NCBI RefSeq assembly: GCF_020177595.1
Contig: NZ_JAHTBL010000003.1
Coordinates: 330,893 to 394,892 of the forward strand
Direction: 5' to 3'
Length of the DNA: 64,000 bases
From: Cognatishimia sp. MH4019
Lineage (GTDB): Bacteria; Pseudomonadota; Alphaproteobacteria; Rhodobacterales; Rhodobacteraceae
Made by a program: the position numbers and the translations under genes. Within the stretch, counting starts at the first letter, position 1. Each line of letters starts with the position of its first letter. Below the pieces are notes generated by a model that worked only from the letters and a program-made list of their open reading frames with translations, was not told the origin of the DNA and did no database searches. Of the stretch, positions 7,520-15,677 are shown in pieces.

Positions 7520-8446
7520 TTAGCCGTCTTTCGCCAGCGGATGATTTTCAAGAACCAACTCGCGCAGGCGCTCATCCAGCACATGGGTGTAGATCTCGGT
7601 TGTGGCGACATCCGCATGGCCCAGCAGCGTCTGGATAGAGCGCAGATCGGCCCCATTGGCCAACAAATGCGTGGCAAAGGCGTGGCGCAAGGTATGGGGG
7701 GTCACTTTCTCGGGGCTGACGCCGCCTGCGACCGCAAGCTCTTTGATCAGAGCGTAGAACCGATGCCGGGTCAGGTGGCCCGCCTTGGCGCGGGTCGGAA
7801 AGAGATAGCGCGACGCTGGCAGGCCTTTCTCGCGGGCGGCATCCTCGGCGTCGTCGCGATCAGCGAGCCAGACCGCAAGCGCATCGCGCGCGGGCGGTGA
7901 GAGGGGGACCATGCGTTCCTTGCCGCCCTTGCCCATGATCAGCAGCATGCGCGGATCGCCACGGGCGGCGGACACGGGCAAGGAGACCAGTTCGCTCACG
8001 CGCATGCCGGTGGCATAGAGCAGCTCCATCAGGCAGGTGTTGCGCAGCCGGTCGCTATCAGAGCGCCCTGTCTCGCGCGCTGCGGTCAACAGACGGTCCA
8101 CCTCCATCACATCAAGCGTCTTGGGCAGGTGCTTGTCGCGGCCCGGCCCTTTGACTTGAATGGCCGGATTATCGGCGCGCCAGCCTTCTTCAAACGCGAA
8201 ACGATACAGTTGCTTTATGGCCGAGAGACGCCTTGCGCGGGTCGATTTGGCGAGGCCCTGGGCGTCGCAATGGATCAGGTATTTCTCGACATCCTCGCGC
8301 GTGGCGGTTTCGAAATCGGTTTTCCGTCCTTCGAGCCAATCCGCGAAATCCTTCAAGTCACGCCCATAGGCCAATTGCGTATTCGTGGCGGCGTCAAGCT
8401 CGGCCGCCTGAGCCTCCAGAAAGGCCTGGATGCGGGTGGCCATCAT
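7520..8446 (-). CDS. xerD: site-specific tyrosine recombinase XerD
   Basis: Works with XerC at the dif site to resolve chromosome dimers. The 308-residue length fits the family, with an N-terminal SAM-like core-binding domain (about 1-90) and a C-terminal catalytic domain. Catalytic residues are visible: Arg149 (ATGMRVSEL), Lys173 (GKGGKERMV), His251 and Arg254 (HTLRHAFATH), His277 (LLGHADVATT) and nucleophile Tyr286 (EIYTHV). The ATG overlaps the stop of the upstream gene (ATGA); a second ATG follows immediately. XerC versus XerD is judged by resemblance, so a XerC assignment is possible. Confidence 0.9.
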   Translation of the reverse strand: MMATRIQAFLEAQAAELDAATNTQLAYGRDLKDFADWLEGRKTDFETATREDVEKYLIHCDAQGLAKSTRARRLSAIKQLYRFAFEEGWRADNPAIQVKGPGRDKHLPKTLDVMEVDRLLTAARETGRSDSDRLRNTCLMELLYATGMRVSELVSLPVSAARGDPRMLLIMGKGGKERMVPLSPPARDALAVWLADRDDAEDAAREKGLPASRYLFPTRAKAGHLTRHRFYALIKELAVAGGVSPEKVTPHTLRHAFATHLLANGADLRSIQTLLGHADVATTEIYTHVLDERLRELVLENHPLAKDG

Positions 8447-9966
8447 CCGGTGCTGCGCCCCAGAACAAGCGCTTGCAGGGCCGCGCGGCGGGCCACGTCT
8501 TCCAGACCGACTTGCCGGAAGAGCCGTAGCGCGTCGGTTAGTTGCGACGGATCGCCTTGCATGCCGGCCTCAAAACGGGTGATCGCGCGCAAGACGGCCT
8601 CACCGATTTGGTTTTGACTGACCAGCTGGGCCAGCTCAGCGGGCGCAGCCGCCCCGTCAAACCCGTTCGACAGGGCGTTTTGCACCGCGCCGCGGGGGGA
8701 GGCGATTGTCGTGCCGCGGGCGAGCGCGATCAGGGCTGCGTCCCGCGTGGGCTTGCCCAGCTTGGGCACAAGCGTCTCATAGCTGTCCGAGAGGGCGGCA
8801 AGCTTCAATGCAATTTCGGCCTCAGGGCCATCCAAGGGCAATGCAGCAAGACGGTCTGCGAAAATCTGCGCGAAAATCGCCTCTGTCCCACTGGCCTGCA
8901 TGGCGCGCCAGGCAGGCAGCAGCGCTTTGCTGACCGCACCGGGATCGCGCGCTTCGAGCGCAGTTTCCAGCACCTGAATGGCCTCGACCCGGTCCCAGAC
9001 ACCGCCAGAGGCCGAGGGCAGACGCTGGGTATAGATGCCGATCATCTGATTGGGATCGACAGCCCCGGTTCGCGCCAGGCGCTCGACCGCGTCCAATTGG
9101 GCTTTCCAGCCATTGCGCTGCTCCAGATCGGCGACGGCGAAGGCGCGCGGAAGCGTGGCGGTGGGCAAGGGCTCTCCGATCGCTTCGAACATGCGGAAGG
9201 TCAGGGGCGTGATGCGGTCGGGGGCGGCGATGGGTTCGCCTTCATAAAGCTCGGGATCGAGAAAGCGCGACAGGAGCGCTTCGGTGCCTTCGTCGATCTG
9301 GCCCAGCGCGCGGGCGGTGCCAAGGGTCAGCGCGGCTGCATTCCAGTCGCCACCGCGCGCAAGGCAGAAGATGCGCGAGGGCAGGGTGAGCGTGATCGCG
9401 TTGTTCTCAGACAAGGCAGCACAGACGCGGGTTTCAGCGCCGGTGAGCAGGGCAGCATCCAGCCAGCGCTGCACAAGAGCGGGGCTGTCGGGGCCAGCGC
9501 GTTCCACAAGGGCCAAGGCTTGGGCCACCCGGCCCGTATCAAGCAGGGTGTCGACGCGTGCGCGCAGCAGCAGCCCATCAGGGTCGCTGCCCAAAGGCGG
9601 GTTCAGCTCAGCCAGCACCAGCGTTTCCAACAGGCTTTGCATGGCAGGCGTTTCAACCTTGTGATTGGCTAGGATCAGATTGGCGAGTGTCATCGCGTCC
9701 GAACTGCCCCAGAGATCGGCAGGCAGCCCGGTCACCGATTGGGGCAGCAAGCCAACGGCGACCGCATCGGGATCATCCAGAGGTGTTACCGTGATCTCGC
9801 CCACAGCAGCGCTGTCGGTGACGGGCGGCTCTCCGGTCGGGACGGGCTGGACCACGGGCGTGCTGATACTGTCTGAAAGCCAGTCAATTGCCGAAAGCGG
9901 ACCATCCTGAGCCGCAGCGGCGCAGGCCGTCAGGCCAAAGGCGAGCGTTAGTCCCTTAGTCCACAT
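8443..9966 (-). CDS. conserved exported hypothetical protein, helical
   Basis: I do not recognise a named family. The 507-residue protein begins MWTKGLTLAFGLTACAAAA, a short signal peptide. LTAC fits a lipobox, so it may be a lipoprotein anchored at Cys15; cleavage after the alanine run is an alternative. The rest is rich in Ala and Leu with alternating helical stretches that look like tetratricopeptide-type repeats, with no clear catalytic motif. I chose ATG 9966 because the upstream extension is basic and lacks the signal. It overlaps xerD downstream and the 49-codon gene upstream, so the three probably form one operon. Confidence 0.75.
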   Translation of the reverse strand: MWTKGLTLAFGLTACAAAAQDGPLSAIDWLSDSISTPVVQPVPTGEPPVTDSAAVGEITVTPLDDPDAVAVGLLPQSVTGLPADLWGSSDAMTLANLILANHKVETPAMQSLLETLVLAELNPPLGSDPDGLLLRARVDTLLDTGRVAQALALVERAGPDSPALVQRWLDAALLTGAETRVCAALSENNAITLTLPSRIFCLARGGDWNAAALTLGTARALGQIDEGTEALLSRFLDPELYEGEPIAAPDRITPLTFRMFEAIGEPLPTATLPRAFAVADLEQRNGWKAQLDAVERLARTGAVDPNQMIGIYTQRLPSASGGVWDRVEAIQVLETALEARDPGAVSKALLPAWRAMQASGTEAIFAQIFADRLAALPLDGPEAEIALKLAALSDSYETLVPKLGKPTRDAALIALARGTTIASPRGAVQNALSNGFDGAAAPAELAQLVSQNQIGEAVLRAITRFEAGMQGDPSQLTDALRLFRQVGLEDVARRAALQALVLGRSTG

Positions 9967-10105
9967 CCAACGTGACCGGTTCACGGATTTCGGTTTTTGT
10001 CGGTGCAAAGTCCGCCCCCAGGATCGGCCCGATATAGGCAAAGCCGATCAATCCAATACCTGCCAATAGAACAAGCATGAATAATAGCTTGAACACCCTG
10101 ATCAT
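9956..10105 (-). CDS. 49-aa single-pass membrane peptide
   Basis: This small frame runs from ATG 10105 to TAA 9956-9958. It opens with MIRVFKLLFMLVLLAGIGLI, a basic N-tip and one hydrophobic helix that continues to about residue 30, then a polar tail ending EPVTLDVD. AGAGG lies six bases before the ATG on the minus strand. Its 3' end overlaps the start of the lipoprotein-like gene by 11 bases, a normal operon overlap, and codon use looks coding. Function is unknown; context with an exported protein and xerD does not settle it. Confidence 0.65.
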   Translation of the reverse strand: MIRVFKLLFMLVLLAGIGLIGFAYIGPILGADFAPTKTEIREPVTLDVD

Positions 10106-10227
10106 TCTGCGCCTCTTTTCGGTCGTCCTGCCAACGTCTTTTGTCTGGCCGTTTTTATATATGGCCTTTCGTTCAAGTTCACGTCATTCAGGGAGAAAGT
10201 GCAAGGACTAAGCGGGGGCGCGCCGAT

Positions 10228-10782
10228 ATGGGCTACATCGTGAAAAAGACCATTGTCATGGTCGGCATGATGGGCGCTGGCAAAACCGCCGTGGGGCGCG
10301 CCTTGGCGGCGCGCTTGGGCGTGCCGTTTCTGGATAGTGACGAGCAGATCGTAGCCGCGGCCAACATGTCTATTGCCGAGATTTTCGAGCGCGATGGCGA
10401 GGCGTTCTTTCGCGCCCGCGAAGCCGAGGTGATCGAGCGGCTTTTGCGCGAGGAGCGGGGCGTGCTGTCGACCGGGGGCGGTGCGTTTCTGGCGCAGGCC
10501 AACCGCGAGATGATTTCCGAGATTGGCGTATCGGTCTGGCTGAAGGCGGATCTGGCGTTGCTGTGGTCGCGGGTCAAGCACAAGGATACGCGGCCTTTGC
10601 TGCGCACGGCTGATCCTCGTGAGACCTTGCGCGGGCTTTACGAGGCGCGCGTGCCGCTTTACGCGCAGGCCGATCTGACCGTGCAGGCCGAGGCGCGCTA
10701 TTCCATCGACGACATGACCGATGCAGTGCTGATTGCCTTGAAAGACCGCCCCGATGTTTTGGAGATGACAAATGGCTCTTGA
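10228..10782 (+). CDS. aroK: shikimate kinase
   Basis: Phosphorylates shikimate with ATP, the fifth step of the common aromatic pathway. The 184-residue protein has Walker A GMMGAGKTAVGR (residues 13-24), the shikimate-binding DSD block (FLDSDEQIV), FFRAREAE and the GGGAF loop (STGGGAFL). I use ATG 10228 because the longer frame adds an unrelated N-terminus and relatives start near here. It overlaps aroB by 11 bases, so the two consecutive pathway enzymes are co-expressed. An AT-rich stretch (TTTTTATATATGG near 10152) upstream may hold the promoter. Confidence 0.92.
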   Translation: MGYIVKKTIVMVGMMGAGKTAVGRALAARLGVPFLDSDEQIVAAANMSIAEIFERDGEAFFRAREAEVIERLLREERGVLSTGGGAFLAQANREMISEIGVSVWLKADLALLWSRVKHKDTRPLLRTADPRETLRGLYEARVPLYAQADLTVQAEARYSIDDMTDAVLIALKDRPDVLEMTNGS

Positions 10783-11887
10783 GACCGTTCATGTGCCGCT
10801 GGAGGGGCGCGCCTATGACATTCACATAGGCGCCGGGCTTTTGGCAGAGGCGGGCGCCTATATTGCGCCTTTGCTGCGCCGCAAGCGTGTGGCGGTTGTA
10901 ACGGATCAGACCGTGGGGGCCTTGCATCTGGAGGCGTTGCAAGCGGGCTTGGCAGCGGAAGGTATCGAAATGGTCGCGCTGGCGCTGCCGCCTGGGGAAA
11001 GCACTAAGGGCTGGCCTCAGTTTGAGCGCTGCGTCGAGTGGCTTTTGGCCGAAAAGGTCGAGCGCAACGATGTGGTCGTGGCCTTTGGCGGCGGTGTGAT
11101 CGGGGATCTGGTGGGGTTTGCGGCGGCTGTGTTGCGACGCGGTGTGCGGTTTGTGCAAATCCCCACATCGCTGCTGGCGCAGGTCGACAGCTCGGTCGGG
11201 GGCAAGACCGGGATCAACGCGCCGCAGGGCAAGAACCTGATCGGGGCGTTTCACCAGCCGTCTTTGGTGCTTGCGGATACGGGGCTTCTGGGCACGCTGA
11301 CGCCGCGCGATTTTCTGGCAGGCTATGGCGAGGTCGTGAAATACGGGCTGCTGGGGGACGCGGCGTTTTTCGATTGGTTGGAGGCGCAGGGGCCAGCGCT
11401 GGCGGCAGGAGATATGGGCGCGCGGATCGCGGCCGTCAAACGCTCGGTCCAGATGAAGGCCGAGATCGTGTTGCGCGACGAGACAGAGCAGGGCGACCGG
11501 GCGCTGCTGAACCTTGGCCATACGTTTTGCCACGCGTTAGAGGCGGCGACGGGCTACGGCGACCGTTTGCTGCACGGCGAAGGGGTCGCCATTGGCTGCG
11601 CGCTGGCGTTTGAGTTGTCCTCGCGGATGGGGCTGTGTTCGCAAGAAGACCCAAGCCGGGTACGCGCCCATTTGAGCGCGATGGGGATGAAGGTGGATCT
11701 GAAGGATATCGAGGGCGATCTGCCAGACGCCGAAGGGCTGCTGGCGCTGATGGGCCAGGACAAGAAAGTCGTAGATGGTCAGCTGACATTTATTCTGGCC
11801 CGCGGGATCGGGGAGGCCTTCATCACCTCCGAAGTGGACCCGCAGACCGTCAAGACCTTGCTCAGCGACGCACTCGCGCAACGATAA
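10772..11887 (+). CDS. aroB: 3-dehydroquinate synthase
   Basis: Converts DAHP to 3-dehydroquinate, the second step of the shikimate pathway, using NAD and a divalent metal. The 371-residue protein shows GGGVIGDLVGFAAAVLRRG (NAD and substrate binding), a PTSLLAQVDSSVGGKTGIN block, and a metal-ligand region with GYGEVVKYG, NLGHTFCHALE and HGEGVAIG. It starts inside the end of aroK. A clean hairpin at 11903-11928 follows the stop. Confidence 0.95.
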   Translation: MALETVHVPLEGRAYDIHIGAGLLAEAGAYIAPLLRRKRVAVVTDQTVGALHLEALQAGLAAEGIEMVALALPPGESTKGWPQFERCVEWLLAEKVERNDVVVAFGGGVIGDLVGFAAAVLRRGVRFVQIPTSLLAQVDSSVGGKTGINAPQGKNLIGAFHQPSLVLADTGLLGTLTPRDFLAGYGEVVKYGLLGDAAFFDWLEAQGPALAAGDMGARIAAVKRSVQMKAEIVLRDETEQGDRALLNLGHTFCHALEAATGYGDRLLHGEGVAIGCALAFELSSRMGLCSQEDPSRVRAHLSAMGMKVDLKDIEGDLPDAEGLLALMGQDKKVVDGQLTFILARGIGEAFITSEVDPQTVKTLLSDALAQR

Positions 11888-11902
11888 CGCGCAAAAACGA
11901 TA

Positions 11903-11928
11903 AAAGGCAGAGCCCGGGCCCTGCCTTT
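11903..11928. terminator. hairpin terminator after aroB
   Basis: AAAGGCAG (11903-11910) pairs with CTGCCTTT (11921-11928), and the GCCCGGGC between them is also self-complementary. It sits 15 bases after the aroB stop, between convergent aroB and ssb. Confidence 0.7.
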
Positions 11929-11954
11929 CGCTTTTCCGATAGTATTGGGAAGCC

Positions 11955-11977
11955 GCTTTCGCTTTTTCCAAATATCC
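11955..11977 (-). repeat. convergent-gene repeat, copy B
   Basis: On the minus strand it reads GGATATTTGGAAAAAGCG then AAAGC, matching the copy at 52010-52032 in 22 of 23 positions. It lies between the 3' ends of aroB and ssb. Confidence 0.65.
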
Positions 11978-12008
11978 GCGCCGCAGGCATGCCTGACGGC
12001 TGCCGTCC

Positions 12009-12509
12009 TCAGAACGGGATTTCGTCGTCGATATCGCCGCCAGCGGGTGCACCGCCACCGCCGCCGTAACCACCGCCCTGATTGCCGCCGCCGCCGCCAT
12101 AACCGCCGCCGGACTGGTCGCTGACATAGCCACCGCCGCCGCCGCCCTGGCCGCCATCGCGCCCGTCAAGGAAGGTCATCTCGCCTGCGTAGGGGCGCAA
12201 GACGACCTCGGTTGAATAGCGGTCCTGACCGGATTGGTCCTGCCATTTGCGGGTCTCCAGCTTGCCTTCGAGATAGACCTTGGAGCCTTTGCGCAAATAT
12301 TGCTCGGCCAGACGGGCGAGGTTTTCATTAAAGATCGCAACTGAATGCCATTCGGTGCGCTCTTTACGCTCGCCGCTATTGCGGTCTTTCCAGGTCTCAG
12401 AAGTTGCAATGCGCAGATTGCAGACCTTGCCCCCGTTCTGGAAGGTACGTACTTCGGGGTCGCGCCCGAGATTGCCGATCAGAATGACCTTGTTTACCGA
12501 TCCTGCCAT
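12009..12509 (-). CDS. ssb: single-stranded DNA-binding protein
   Basis: Binds single-stranded DNA during replication, recombination and repair. At 166 residues it has the OB-fold in the first ~110 ([42 protein letters not shown]), then a glycine-rich disordered linker of [10 protein letters not shown] repeats, and the conserved acidic tip DIDDEIPF used to recruit partner proteins. ATG 12509 is supported by AGGAG nine bases upstream; the longer frame adds only unrelated residues. It is divergent from the transglycosylase gene across a 150-base shared promoter region in which I saw no SOS box. Confidence 0.95.
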   Translation of the reverse strand: MAGSVNKVILIGNLGRDPEVRTFQNGGKVCNLRIATSETWKDRNSGERKERTEWHSVAIFNENLARLAEQYLRKGSKVYLEGKLETRKWQDQSGQDRYSTEVVLRPYAGEMTFLDGRDGGQGGGGGGYVSDQSGGGYGGGGGNQGGGYGGGGGAPAGGDIDDEIPF

Positions 12510-12659
12510 TTGGGTTCTCCTCGAATCTTGCAGCTGTTTCACGCGACGCTACATGACCGCGTCGTGGTTAAAAATGGGTTAGTGCGAATTGACGCTGGCG
12601 AATTTCAGGATTTTATCTATATTTCGCGTAACGTGGACGGTGGAGAGGCAATAGACAGG

Positions 12660-13250
12660 ATGAAACCTGTATATCTTCTGACGAGCTTGGTGTGTTTTTC
12701 TTTCCCGGTTGGCGCCATTGCCGAAGGATTGAACTTCAGTTCAAAGAACCGGTCCTCCTTGTTCAAATCGCAAACCAGCGTGCTGGATAAGCGCGCGGCG
12801 TCGCAATATGCGGCCTCGATCAAGCTGGTGCCAAAAAGCGTGATGGTGCCGTCGAAATTCTCGAGCCCGCGCTATAATGGAAAATATCGCGGCCAGTATC
12901 TGAACATGGCTAAAGCAGCGGCGCGCAAACATAACGTTCCTGAGGATTTGTTTTTGCGCCTTGTGCAGCAAGAAAGCGCATGGAACCCGAACGCGCGATC
13001 CCACAAGGGCGCTATGGGGCTGGCGCAGTTGATGCCTGCCACGGCGCGCTATCTGGGCGTGAACGCAAATGATCCGCGTCAGAACCTGGAAGGCGGCGCG
13101 CGTTATCTGCGCAAGCAATATGACGAGTTCCGGTCCTGGCGCTTGGCGCTGGCAGCATATAATGCGGGGCCTGGGGCGGTGAAAAAGCATGGGGGTGTGC
13201 CACCCTTCCGCGAGACCCGCAATTACGTGCGCGTCATTTTGGGCAGCTAG
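12660..13250 (+). CDS. small lytic transglycosylase (SLT domain)
   Basis: A 196-residue exported murein lytic transglycosylase. A signal peptide ([21 protein letters not shown]) is followed by ~60 residues of linker and a compact SLT domain: [15 protein letters not shown] with the catalytic Glu, [13 protein letters not shown], and [15 protein letters not shown] near the end. It cleaves the MurNAc-GlcNAc bond to make 1,6-anhydro ends. ATG 12660 lies after GACAGG and gives a proper signal sequence; the longer in-frame extension does not. No lipobox, so probably soluble in the periplasm. Confidence 0.88.
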   Translation: MKPVYLLTSLVCFSFPVGAIAEGLNFSSKNRSSLFKSQTSVLDKRAASQYAASIKLVPKSVMVPSKFSSPRYNGKYRGQYLNMAKAAARKHNVPEDLFLRLVQQESAWNPNARSHKGAMGLAQLMPATARYLGVNANDPRQNLEGGARYLRKQYDEFRSWRLALAAYNAGPGAVKKHGGVPPFRETRNYVRVILGS

Positions 13251-13272
13251 GTCCTGCGGCAGCCGTCTTTTT

Positions 13273-13296
13273 AGGTATTTTGAGACAAAAGAAAGC
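13273..13296 (+). repeat. convergent-gene repeat, copy C
   Basis: AGGTATTTTGAGACAAAAG then AAAGC. It matches the copy at 7486-7507 and lies between the convergent transglycosylase and ABC operons, directly before a terminator hairpin. Confidence 0.6.
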
Positions 13297-13319
13297 AGGC
13301 CGGTCGCGAGGACCGGCCT
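13297..13319. terminator. bidirectional terminator
   Basis: AGGCCGGTC (13297-13305) pairs with GACCGGCCT (13311-13319) around GCGAG. It lies between convergent operons, with T-rich sequence on the plus-strand side. Confidence 0.7.
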
Positions 13320-13340
13320 TGTTTCGTTTTATCCAGCCGG

Positions 13341-15431
13341 TTACTCGGCGGCGATTTTGATGACCGGCTCCATATTGGCCAGATCGGCGTCGCTGAGGTG
13401 GCATTTGATCTGGTGGCCTTCCGCGAGCGTGCGGGTCGGTGGCACTTCCTTTTCGCACAGACCTCCGGCAACCTTGGACTTCCAGTTGCAGCGCGTCTGG
13501 AACGGGCAGCCGGGGGGCGGGTTCATGGCCGAGGGGATATCGCCTTCGAGCACGATGTGCTTTTTCTCGACCGAGGTGTCAGCTATGGGAACGGCGGACA
13601 GAAGCGCTTCGGTATAGGGGTGATAGGGGGGCGCGAAGACCTGATCGGTGCTGCCCAGTTCGACCACATGGCCCAGATACATCACCATCACGCGGTCGCT
13701 GAGATAGCGCACGATGGAAAGATCGTGGGAGATGAAGAGCAGCGTCGTTTTATGCTCGCGCTGGATTTCCATCAGCAGGTCGGTGACGGCGGCCTGCACG
13801 GAAACGTCGAGGGCGGAGACAGGCTCGTCCGCCACCACGATGCGCGCGTCACCGGCAAAAGCGCGGGCGATGCCGACGCGTTGCTTTTGACCACCAGAGA
13901 GCTGGCGGGGCATGCGGTCGGCGAAAGCGCGGGGTAGCTTGACCAGATCGAGCAGTTTGAGCATCCGTTCGCGGCGTTCATCATCGTTGTTGCCGATGCC
14001 GAACAGCTCCAGCGCACGCATGATCTGGCGGCCCACGGTCATGGAGGGGTTCAGCGTGTCGAATGGGTTCTGGAACACCATCTGCACATCGGCGACGGTC
14101 TTGGTGTCGCGCTCCTGAATGGGGGTCGATCCGATCGACTTGTTGTCCAGCATGATTGTGCCTTCTGTTGCTGTTTCCAGCCCCATGAGCACTTTTGCGA
14201 ATGTGGATTTGCCGCAACCGGATTCGCCAACGATGGCGAGCGTCTCGGATTCGCGGGCCTCAAAGCTGAGCGTCTCGTTGGCTTTGACGACTTTCTTTTC
14301 GCCGGAGCTTCCAAAGAGCGCGTTGGCCGAAACCTCGTAGTATTTCTTGAGGTCGTCCATTTTCAGGACCACATCGCCGACCTCGCCCTTCTCCTTGGTC
14401 TCGGCGGCCTGAATAGGCGCGTTCCAGTCGATTTCCTTGAAGCGCAGACAGCGGGTCGCGTGGCGGTCATTACCGGGCACGTTCTCCATCAGGATGTCGC
14501 CTTGGTCACAGCGCCCAGCCTCGAAGTAATCGCAGCGAGGGCCGAAATTGCACCCCTGTGGCCGCTCATGCGGCAGGGGGAAGTTGCCGGGGATCGCGAC
14601 CAGTGGGCGCGCGTTCTTGTCGGCGCCGGGCAGCGGAATCGACCGGAAAAGCGCCTGAGTATAGGGGTGCTGCATTTCGTCGAAGACATCTGCGATGGAG
14701 CCGCGTTCGACCGCTTCACCGGAATACATCACGCAGAGCCGGTCACAGGTTTCCAGCACGAGGCCGAGGTTGTGACTGATGAACAACATCGAGGTGCCGT
14801 ATTTCTTGCCAAGGTCCTTGACCAGCTCGACCACGGCAGCTTCCACGGTCACGTCGAGCGCGGTTGTGGGTTCATCTAGGATCAGCAGGGACGGGTTCGC
14901 CATCAGCGCCATCGCGATGACGATGCGCTGTTGCTGACCGCCCGACAGTTGGTGCGGGTAGCTGTCCAGCATGCGCTTGGGGTCGGGCAGGCGGACGTCT
15001 GTCACGACCTCAAGGGCGCGCGCATAGGCTTCCTTTTCGCCCAGACCTTCGTGGATCATCGGGACTTCCATCAGCTGGCGTCCGATCTTCATCGCAGGGT
15101 TCAGCGATGCCATCGGTTCCTGATAGATCATCGCGATTTCAGAGCCGCGGATGTCGCGCAGTTCTTCCTGGCTCATATCGTTCAGATCGCGGCCCTTGAA
15201 CTTGATGGAGCCACCGACGACACGGCCGTTCACGCCGAGATCCTGCATGACACCCAGTGCCACGGTGGATTTGCCGCAGCCGGATTCGCCCACAAGGCCC
15301 AAAGCCTCGCCCGGGCGCACAGTGCAAGAGAAATCCATCACCGCGGGGATTTCGCGCAGACGGGTGAAGAACGAGATCGAGAGCTTGTCGATCTCAAGGA
15401 TCGGGCCGTCGTATTTTTCTTTTTGTGCCAT
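13341..15431 (-). CDS. dipeptide/oligopeptide ABC importer, fused two-domain ATPase (DppD-DppF type)
   Basis: Supplies ATP hydrolysis for the importer encoded by this operon. The 696-residue protein carries two complete ABC cassettes, each with GESGCGKST (Walker A) and LSGGQQQR or LSGGQKQR (signature). Walker B is LLILDEPTTALDV in the first and VVADEPVSALDV in the second. Each half ends in an oligopeptide-type C-terminal extension with a CxFxxRC-like block (GCNFGPRC, GCPFQTRC). Most Dpp/Opp systems encode these as two proteins, so this is a fusion. ATG 15431 starts one base after the stop of the 80-aa gene, with GGAGC upstream. Confidence 0.92.
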   Translation of the reverse strand: MAQKEKYDGPILEIDKLSISFFTRLREIPAVMDFSCTVRPGEALGLVGESGCGKSTVALGVMQDLGVNGRVVGGSIKFKGRDLNDMSQEELRDIRGSEIAMIYQEPMASLNPAMKIGRQLMEVPMIHEGLGEKEAYARALEVVTDVRLPDPKRMLDSYPHQLSGGQQQRIVIAMALMANPSLLILDEPTTALDVTVEAAVVELVKDLGKKYGTSMLFISHNLGLVLETCDRLCVMYSGEAVERGSIADVFDEMQHPYTQALFRSIPLPGADKNARPLVAIPGNFPLPHERPQGCNFGPRCDYFEAGRCDQGDILMENVPGNDRHATRCLRFKEIDWNAPIQAAETKEKGEVGDVVLKMDDLKKYYEVSANALFGSSGEKKVVKANETLSFEARESETLAIVGESGCGKSTFAKVLMGLETATEGTIMLDNKSIGSTPIQERDTKTVADVQMVFQNPFDTLNPSMTVGRQIMRALELFGIGNNDDERRERMLKLLDLVKLPRAFADRMPRQLSGGQKQRVGIARAFAGDARIVVADEPVSALDVSVQAAVTDLLMEIQREHKTTLLFISHDLSIVRYLSDRVMVMYLGHVVELGSTDQVFAPPYHPYTEALLSAVPIADTSVEKKHIVLEGDIPSAMNPPPGCPFQTRCNWKSKVAGGLCEKEVPPTRTLAEGHQIKCHLSDADLANMEPVIKIAAE

Positions 15432-15432
15432 T

Positions 15433-15675
15433 TTAAGCTCCGAGAATTTCTGCCGTTGCTCCGAGAGCAAAGGATAAAGCGGAAACACCTGAAAAGAGTG
15501 CGGCTAGTCTGTTGAAGCGACTGCTCTTTTCAGCCCAATTTCGTTCTGCACTTCCGTCACCATCCCATTTTGAGACAAAGGCATCTTTTGGAAGAAAGAC
15601 TTTAGCGCTCAAGAACCAGAAAATTGATGCAACAAAGGCAGTGCCTATACCGAGCGCATTAAGTGATGTTGCCAT
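15433..15675 (-). CDS. 80-aa membrane protein inside the ABC importer operon
   Basis: Not a recognised family. It begins MATSLNALGIGTAFVASIFW, has a first hydrophobic segment (about 5-26), a charged middle (PKDAFVSKWDGDGSAERNWA) and a second hydrophobic segment (about 55-78), so two membrane passes are likely. It starts two bases after the stop of the permease gene and ends one base before the ATPase ATG, which implies tight translational coupling. It may be an accessory subunit or a passenger. The family is unknown to me. Confidence 0.7.
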   Translation of the reverse strand: MATSLNALGIGTAFVASIFWFLSAKVFLPKDAFVSKWDGDGSAERNWAEKSSRFNRLAALFSGVSALSFALGATAEILGA

Positions 15676-15677
15676 GG

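Noticed and set aside
12510..12659. SOS box in the ssb/transglycosylase divergent region
   Set aside because: No pair of GTTC or GAAC half-sites with N7 spacing found.
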